The notes under the pieces were generated by a model. That model did not search any database, was not told the DNA's origin, and saw only the letters and a program-made list of their open reading frames with translations. A stretch of DNA of 64,000 bases from Rhipicephalus microplus (lineage: Eukaryota; Arthropoda; Arachnida; Ixodida; Ixodidae). Made by a program: the position numbers and the translations under genes. Shown piece after piece: positions 56,572 through 64,000 of the stretch (position 1 is its first letter; each line of letters opens with the position of its first letter). Where the stretch lies: the NCBI RefSeq assembly GCF_043290135.1, contig NC_134700.1, positions 155,140,053 through 155,204,052 of the forward strand, in the 5' to 3' direction.

Positions 56572-57882
56572 TGGTGCGTAAGGTATACAATGGTGATCAG
56601 TTCGGATAAACTGTAACGTTGCATTGATGTAAGCATGTTGTTATCGATGCTTGCTTTGCAGATCATAGGTACGATATAGTAAATATGTTAATAAATAAAT
56701 AATGCTGACTGTTTATTGCGACTCTCTTTCGTAGATCTGCGCGTAGTGAGGAAGTCGGTTCAAGGGACCGTTTAAATTCCTGCACGTATGTGACCATAGG
56801 CGGCAGCAAATTGTCGACGCCCGTCTCATCGAACCAGATGAACACGAGATGTATCCTGGACAACATACGTTAGGAGAAATTTCTTGCGTCACAGATGTTC
56901 CCCGTGATTGTACAAATAGACGAGTTCTATAATGATGGAAATGTGTGTGCTCCATAACCTTGCCTTTATACATTTATCGAATTTCATGTAACTGTGTAAT
57001 AAACCATTTTGTTGGTCGTGTACCTCCTTCGACCTCTCATCCTTCGTAAAATTGTAACAATTAATGACTCTCCGCATCAGAAGGAAAGTACCCAGATAAG
57101 TCTGTGCCGTTCGGGTTGAGCATATGCCAGCAGTTTTTTTTTTTTTTTCACTGGGTCTGACATGGTTAGTCGACCTAACCTGCCCCGAAATTTTTGCTTC
57201 ATCAGTGTGTATAAGTTGTAGACAGGCGAGCTCACGTGCGCGGCTATAAACTCCGATATTCCCTTTAATAAACTCCAACACGCAACCCAGGCCTAAATTG
57301 TAACTTTACTCGACACCCCATTGTGATTTCAATCTAATAGATCACAAGGTTTTTAAACACGTGGCCGAGCCCGCTCGTCGCTGTTTTCGTCTCGCATTTC
57401 ACTGTATTTATTTCACCAACTTCCCAGATGTGACTGTTCTCAAGTATTGTTCAACGCGACAGCGTAGTTCCGCAGAAATTTAGGTGTTGGCATTGTTGGT
57501 TGCGACCAAAAAATTGAGACCGATGCAAATAAAATAAATAATAAAAAACATTCTTGGTCTGAGTGGGTACAGATCCCGGGAATTTGCGTGGAAAGCAGGT
57601 GTTCTACCACACAGACATGCGTATGCTTGGAAGCATAGTGAAAAAAAAAAAAAAACTTTCACTGCTTGGAAACGCAGTGAAAATGCAATTCATGCTTTAC
57701 AAGCACACGCATTGTGCATACAGGCTTCACAATACAACGTGAAATACCGCAGCAACAGTATTGCATGGTACAAGATCGGGCGTCATAACATCCATTGCCA
57801 TCGGGCGTAATAACAGGTGATTATCGACTCGATTTCGCGGTTTAAAGCCGCTTACCCGTTACGAAAGGCACACGTATTCCCT
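56572..57882. other. Unassigned DNA
   Basis: The - strand frame 56889-57281 (130 codons) and its continuation at 56663-56866 show no motif. It may be part of an unrecognised repeat. A (T)15 run lies at 57134-57148. Confidence 0.4.
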
Positions 57883-58147
57883 GCGCGTATTCCCTTGATT
57901 GATATGTGGGGTTTAACGTCCCAAAACCACTATATGATTATGAGAGACGCCGTAGTGGAGGGCTCCGGAAATTTCGACCACCTGGGGTTCTTTAACGTGC
58001 ACCCAAATCTGAGCACACGGGCCTACAACATTTCCGCCTCCATCGGAAATGCAGCCGCCGCAGCCGGGATTTGAACCCGCGACCTGCGGGTCAGCAGCCG
58101 AGTACCTTAGCCACTAGACCACCGCGGCGGGGCGCGCGTATTCCCTT
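57883..58147. repeat. 14-bp target-site duplications of a SINE
   Basis: GCGCGTATTCCCTT occurs at 57883-57896 and 58134-58147, both perfect. Confidence 0.95.
57897..58133 (-). mobile_element. tRNA-derived SINE, full length
   Basis: Nearly identical to the copy at 22370-22610: head with A box (TGGTCTAGTGGCTAAGG) and B box (GGTTCAAATCCCGG), the same body, and tail ACCCCACATATCAATCAA. Perfect duplications and high similarity suggest recent activity. Confidence 0.93.
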
Positions 58148-59230
58148 AAGACCACGTAGTGGGTGTATATGGCAAGCTTGAAAAGATTTCAAGCGCCTAA
58201 TTGCTCATTGTTCAAAGAATGCCATACATTACATAGAATACAACCGAATGCGGAAGCTTCACTGACACAAGCCACTTTCAACTTTATCGATTGCATTGTA
58301 GTAATTTGCAATTAACACTTCTGTAGTAAGATCATGCAATAAATAGTATGCACCAGGTTGTTCAAGTGTACACTACTGTGACAGGATATCACATCGCTAT
58401 CGCGTTCAACTCTTAAAGGCGAAACTCAAGGGCCCCCCAATTTGAAAACATGCCCCGCCATGTGCCCCACGTTCCGCAGCGGTGAGTTAATCACGCCGCT
58501 ACAAATTTGAGGCCGCTATTACTGGTTCTGGAATCGGATGAAGAGCTGTGGGTAGTCCAACGGGCCCTTGAACCGTTGAAAGACTTGGTCTTTCAGTTCT
58601 GACGTGGGAGCAGCCCGCAACATGCTGGAGCGTGTACCGAAGTACCGAAGTACCACAAGTTTATCTATCAGTCCGCCCATCCAATAACCCCATGCCTGTC
58701 GCCATTTGGCAAGGAGGAAGAGGAAAAACTATTGTTTAATCTGACAATGCAAAAAGAGCCCTTATTTCTGCCGGGCTGATCGACATCGCTATGCGGGACG
58801 TCATTAGTCGATGCCGCCACCCGAGCCCGCTAGACGAGAGTTCGTTGTTGCTCAAGTACGGAACTATTGAGCAGGGTCACCTCCCAGTCTTTCTTGGTGG
58901 CGTTGGGGATGGGATTTTGGTTCACTTGGCAGGCCCAGACCATAATGTGTTCGCGACTTCACCACACTACTGGCACTGCCCACTTATTTTCAGCGTGATC
59001 GCGTAAAAAAGTTTCTATTTCAGAACCGGTGCCTGGATCTCACTCGTTCTAGAGATTTGTACCGATATATGCCTATCGAAACCTGACGTGAAAGCCCCTT
59101 TTTAAGCGACCCACATACGAGATATGGAAAAAGCCTTCTTATTGGCGACGTTAGCTGACATCTTGTTCAAAAATACAATACAACACGGCACACCTTCAAT
59201 TCCAGCTGGTTACTGGGAACAGAATAGCGC

Positions 59231-59287
<57 letters not shown>

Positions 59288-60284
59288 TCCTCTGCAAATG
59301 GCTCGTATCCAAAGGAGGGGATCGGCCGTTTATAAGGTGAATTTGTCCGATACTTTCAGCATTGCGTCATTCCTAAAAAACTTTTGTTAATTAATTATAA
59401 TTTGAAATGCCAATTGCAAATTGCAGAAAAAAATGAAGAAAAAATAGTGAGACCGTAATTTAGCAAGAAAATCGTTTAGTCGCAGTGGTGTATTCCTGAA
59501 CGGCGAATAAAACATCCCTGTGGCTGAAACCCAGTGTAGAGGCTTTCTGATGACCTCCCATCGTCGTCCTACTACTTTGTCTCGCGGTATGTTTCGTGGT
59601 GAAATAAAACGGGGATTTCGCGCTCATTTCGACAAACACAAGACAACTGCATCACATGGAAGCACAGTTGCCAGCAAGCTTGTCCAAAGCTAGCAGTCAT
59701 TCTGCGTACGAATACGACCGATGAGCGAAGCTCTTTTGGATATGGGACGCTAACGACTATGCACCTGATCTCGCTTCTGGCTTTCAGGAAGGCAGTAGGG
59801 TAGGGAGAGCGTGGGCAGAGCATCTGCTGCGCTCGGTGGCCGGTGCGCGGCGCAGCGCGAACCACCTGCCGGGCGCGCGCCCCTGTTTTGCTTCGCGCGC
59901 TTGCCCAGCGCAGGGAGCTCCGACGGCGACGGCATGGTGCCGGCCTAAGTAGCTTTACTTCTAGATATTCATGGAGGTGACAAAGGAGACAAAGAGGCAC
60001 AAGGATAGACAAATATTCAGGCTCGTGTAGATTGGCGATGGGGTTCAAGAAAAACTGTTTGCCCGCAGTCGTTTGTAAGGGTATGCAAAGAAGATTTTTC
60101 CGTGAAAGTTCAAGGGAAGTAATTTTCTCTTTTAATCAACAGGAAAGCAGGAAAGAAAAAGTGCGTGAAATGTTCGCCGCATACGTGGGTGCCGGCCTGT
60201 AAGTCTGCTTCACTGCACCTCACACTTCCTTGGTTCACTGTTTGTTAGGTTTGGTGGGGTTATGTTACGAAGTCAAGTCAGGAG
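58148..60284. other. Unassigned DNA with a (TTG)n microsatellite
   Basis: (TTG)18-19 lies at 59231-59286. 58430-59030 is GC-richer and repeat-like, without a domain. A 158-codon - strand frame at 59572-60048 is rich in Arg/Ala in the middle and is not recognised. Confidence 0.4.
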
Positions 60285-60292
60285 GCTTGATT

Positions 60293-60577
60293 CAGTGGCG
60301 GATCCAGAGCGGGGGTGGTAGGGGGCGATCGCTCCCCCCCCCCCCCCCAACGCCTGTCCGCACCCCCTCTTCCTCTCTTTAGTGATTGCCGTCCACCTGT
60401 TCTCACCAATCAGGACAAATGAGTGGGACCGCTTTGACCAGATTTTACAGTATTTCTCCTATGAAAGAATGTTTGTGCTCGTAAAAACAAAAGAAGCAGT
60501 GACCATGCCCACCTCTCTGGTGTTACTTCAAGTGACAGCCCCCCCCCCCCTAAAATTAGCGGCTGGATGCGCCCCTG
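60293..60577. mobile_element. hAT-type MITE
   Basis: The ends CAGTGGCGGATCCAG and CTGGATGCGCCCCTG are inverted copies (two mismatches in 15), a common hAT terminal pattern. C-runs flank both inner sides. Possible 8-bp duplications (GCTTGATT at 60285, GTTGAATT at 60578) match only partly, so the copy is old. Confidence 0.6.
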
Positions 60578-61024
60578 GTTGAATTGGTAAGTCAGGTTTG
60601 GATGCGATGGCCACGCGTGTGGAGAAATCGTATGCTGCTTTGTGTTCTTCCATGTTTCGACACGCACTCCTCTACTTTCCGCTGTGCGGCCAACAACGGA
60701 GGGTTTCTATTCAGTCAGACGAGGTGACGAGCGCGCAGGAAGAAAAACGACGCGCGAGAAAGAAGACGCCGTGGCTGTGTCGCATTTCATCCTGTGTCCT
60801 CGTCAGTACGTTTGGCTGGAAATAACGCTCTTCGTGATGTGTAACCATCGCGCACGGGCTCTCACTTTTTCGTGCTCGTTAATTTCGTCGCTTATTCCAT
60901 ACACGTATCAATATGTGTTCATAGATAGCCAACTAGCCAAACCGTCTGTTCTGTTACAGCTCGGGCAAGGGCCAGCACTATTATCAATGCATACCCAAGA
61001 AATTTTCGTCTTGTTATGCACGCA
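60578..61024. other. Unassigned DNA
   Basis: Short frames only; no domain, repeat family or RNA recognised. Confidence 0.4.
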
Positions 61025-61052
61025 CGCACACACACACACACACACATACACA

Positions 61053-61146
<94 letters not shown>
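61025..61146. repeat. (CA)n microsatellite
   Basis: About 60 CA units with a CATA and a CACC interruption near 61045-61061. Confidence 0.97.
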
Positions 61147-61149
<3 letters not shown>

Positions 61150-63540
61150 CGTGCATGCGTGCTGTGTATTCACTATGCCATAGATCGTCATAACTTTTGT
61201 GTGTTAGGGAGGCATTCAGGTGATGATGATGCCTCAACCATGGGGGAGGTCAAGGCGACCCCCTACGCAATTCACGCCCTGATCGAAAACGCCAGGCCTG
61301 CGCGGAAGGCGCAGCACAGTCACAGCGAAAGCTAGAAGAGCGGCCTTTCAGAGCCTTTTTAAAACACGCATTAGGTAACTACTGCAAGCGCACTTGCTTG
61401 GTACCCACTAGGGCATTAATAATAAATTTTTTTTTTTGGGTATTAGGCCGGCATTTGCTTTGCTATTTTTCGTCATTCTTCTGAGAAGCGTGGTATCCAC
61501 TAAATACCTGCAAGTAATTTTGTGCCAATTGTTCATGGAGTGGCTGACGACGATGAGGAATCATGGCTGAAGTGTATACGTACCACGCAGTTAATAAGAA
61601 AACAAGAACAAGCTATTGTAATGGGTTGGAGTATTAGATGGCCCACTCGTTATGCTATTTACATTGTGCGACGACTGGTTTTTCTTTCGCTGTTTTAAAA
61701 TGCTTTATAAGTCGTATTAACGATATCGCTTTGCCGACATCAAGCCTGCCTAAGGCAAGATTGTTAATTCATAAAAATGTATTTTGCGCTTTGGACTCAC
61801 TCACAGACTCATCAAAATTTTCCTGAGCTGAACTCATTCAAACTCACGAAAATATTACTCAACCTTACTCTTTTAGACTCACGGCTCGATCTTAGTTCGA
61901 GTGACTCGACACATGAGTGAGTTCACCGAGCTATGGTGGTTACGGGCAACGGCGGCGGTGGACAGATACAGCGCACGCGACACTTGTGATCTCACAGACA
62001 ACTTTCACCGTAAAAAAAAAAAGTCTCACTACTTCCCGAGTTCTATGCATTAAAAAGCTTCAGAGAAAGTACACATTGCAATAGCTGGAGAGACGAGCAC
62101 TTGCTTTCTACCTGCAAGAAGTTGTCTCTCTCCATGCTTTTACGTTTCCCATCTGCTTGCAACTTCTGTGCGTATAATGAAATACGCTTTTTTTCTCTTG
62201 TTTTCTCGTCTCAACTATGCTCTGCTCTCTTCTGTTTAAACAATACTGTCGGTCGAGAATGATTGTTTCGATGTTGACGACTCAATGTATTTAACCTATA
62301 TATAGTGAACCGTTACTTTCTCGTGAACACCGCCATGAGGCGTTTCATTCTCTTGCCACGCTGAAGTGATCGCCTATACTGTACGTAAATTTATACTGAT
62401 TCAAATAGAGTGTGAGTATGCGTGTCACACGAACGGCATTCAATGTCTCGACAGTCCTTAAAAAAAATTGTTCAGCTGAGCCACGCTTCTCCCGCCAACT
62501 CTGTTCGGCATGCGAGGAAAAAAACAGAAAAAAAACAACAAAAAAACGTGCCAGTCTGAACAACAATGGTTGACGCCGGAAAAAGAGAGAAGTTTTCGGA
62601 GAAGACAGCTGCTTGAATTGTTGCGTAAGTCGGCGCGTTTACGGGGAAACGTAAACCAGCGCCGCTTCTTCTGCGCGGACGGTTGTGAAAGGAAAGGAGA
62701 AAAAAGAAACAAAAGAAGAAACGCAGAAATAAACTTGCTTGTCAAACGCGGTTAGCAGCTGTGATTCGACGCTCGCAGTTTCACTTGTCAGAAAAATGTA
62801 CTCGCGTGAAACCGTCCGAATATACGGTGCGACACTTCAAAGCGCTGATAGAGAGCGGCAAGGCTGCGTTTGTCAATTGTACTTGCAGCCCAATCTAAAA
62901 CTTTTTGTAGGCGTCTCGATGGCATGTAGGTAAGTCCGCGACACCATGCAGAGGAGGCCCCAAAGTTATGTACAGTCAACAAACGAAGCCTTATTGCCAA
63001 CCCTCTCACTTGAAGTGCTCGCATGAAATACTTCAAAAAAAAAAAAAAAAACGCCGCCTATACTATAACGCCGTAAGGTGTATGACGGGAAACCACACTT
63101 TGGCATCTCAGAGGGGCGAGAAAAACAGAGACCTTTATTCCTATAGCATCGATGAGATGCCTGCAAGAACGTATTTTGCATAACCCAACGTTTCTCTTTC
63201 TTCGTCATTTCCGAATCATTCGAAGCAAGTGGCTTCCCCACGGGTGTTAGAAAACATTTACCGCACATTTTTCTCTACCCATCGCTCGTGTTCTCCCCAT
63301 CACATATAATCACCTTGCGGAGTAGCCAGCCAGTAGCATGGACATCGACAGGATTTTGTCCGGCACTCCTAAAAGTTTTCCGGAGGAACTGAGCAGTTAG
63401 CCTGAAAAGCACTTTGGTCCTCCAAAAGACGAAATAAAGTTTGCACACGACACAGTAACGAGGGGCGCTTTCATCTTTGTTGAGTAAAGCGCCCATGGAC
63501 TATCGGTGCCTACACTAACCTGTTTCCCCTCCAGACGGTG
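61147..63540. other. Unassigned DNA
   Basis: 61205-61440 has the look of a dispersed repeat (GGGAGGTCAAGGCGACCCCC, CACAGTCACAGCGAAAGC). 62500-62760 is A-rich with poly-Lys frames. Nothing is supported as a gene. Confidence 0.4.
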
Positions 63541-63552
63541 CCATGGCGTGGT

Positions 63553-63640
63553 GTGGTGTAGTATATAGTGGTTAGTGTACGCGCATGTTGACTTTGTGGG
63601 CGTGGGCTTGCATCCCGTGTGTTTGATTTAAATTTTCCAC
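63553..63640 (+). repeat. Possible tRNA-derived SINE head or tRNA relic
   Basis: TAGTATATAGTGGTTAGTGT resembles an A box and GGGCTTGCATCCC a B box at tRNA-like spacing. The acceptor stem cannot be closed, so it is not a functional tRNA. Confidence 0.3.
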
Positions 63641-64000
63641 AATTTATTTCTGAATGTAATACTTGACCATCGATTCTCTCAACCCGTACAACACATTGTA
63701 GTGGAACGTTTATTATTTTATTAAGGCAAAGGTAAGCTTATGCATCTCATACACAGATAAACTTCAGCGAAAAGCCGGCGTCGGCTTGAAATCGTGCGAA
63801 AAGTGGGTAGATCTCAAGTTTCGCCTTTAAGAGTTGAGTGCGACAGTGTTAACCGCACACACGCACGATATTGTCTTCCCAATCGATTGGGAGCCTAATT
63901 CTATCCCTGGTGAAGACCTACATTGTGCCGCAACGAAGTAGAAAGGGCAAACACCTTCCGGCTCCTATAGGTAGCTTTATTTGCGTCAGCCACGAAATTT

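Overview
The window looks like nuclear DNA of an arthropod, most probably a hard tick (Ixodidae). The reasons are a multi-exon ion-channel gene with GC-rich exons in AT-rich introns, tRNA-derived SINEs resembling the tick family described as Ruka (from memory, no search was possible), and layers of LINEs, LTR elements, a Penelope-like element and MITEs. No prokaryotic gene, rRNA or CRISPR array is seen.

Only one host gene can be read with confidence. It is a + strand HCN-like (hyperpolarization-activated, cyclic nucleotide-gated) channel, with eight exons joined in frame between 27348 and 41776 and a poly(A) signal at 41828. A Lys/Ser/Arg-rich exon at 13569-14102 ends at a phase-0 donor and may be the first coding exon. 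The channel core is complete (S1-S6, pore, C-linker, cyclic-nucleotide-binding domain), but the selectivity filter reads GVGMG instead of the canonical HCN CIGYG, S4 has fewer positive charges, and the nucleotide-binding loop is altered.

Left third (1-16055): mostly unassigned DNA with a long CA microsatellite, a CR1-type LINE relic split by a minisatellite-bearing element, further copies of that element, a Helitron fragment, and a degenerate E-box/CRE-like minisatellite at 15515-15895.

16056-26767: a Ty3/gypsy-type LTR element on the - strand with 4-bp target duplications. Its order is gag-protease-integrase-RT-RNase H, the Gmr1-like order with integrase before RT, and its capsid has a SCAN-like segment. 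A PIF/Harbinger transposon (17995-21756; transposase plus MADF-like gene; TIRs; TAG duplication) sits inside its RT, and two SINEs with their own target duplications sit at the integrase/RT junction.

27348-41776: the channel gene. Its introns hold a SINE, a minisatellite-bearing element, a 72-bp-arm foldback palindrome, a Penelope-like relic with GIY-YIG domain (itself split by a SINE) and MITE-like repeats.

42030-56559: a three-level nest. An I-group LINE (ORF1 with three zinc knuckles; ORF2 with EN, RT and RNase H) is split by a conventional gypsy element (45453-54059, 170-bp LTRs, ATAT duplication), which carries a full-length RTE-type LINE with an intact ORF (45796-48800).

56560-64000: unassigned DNA with one full SINE with 14-bp duplications, a hAT-type MITE, and CA and TTG microsatellites. 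Exon borders and element ends were read by eye and are exact only where splice sites or target duplications are stated.
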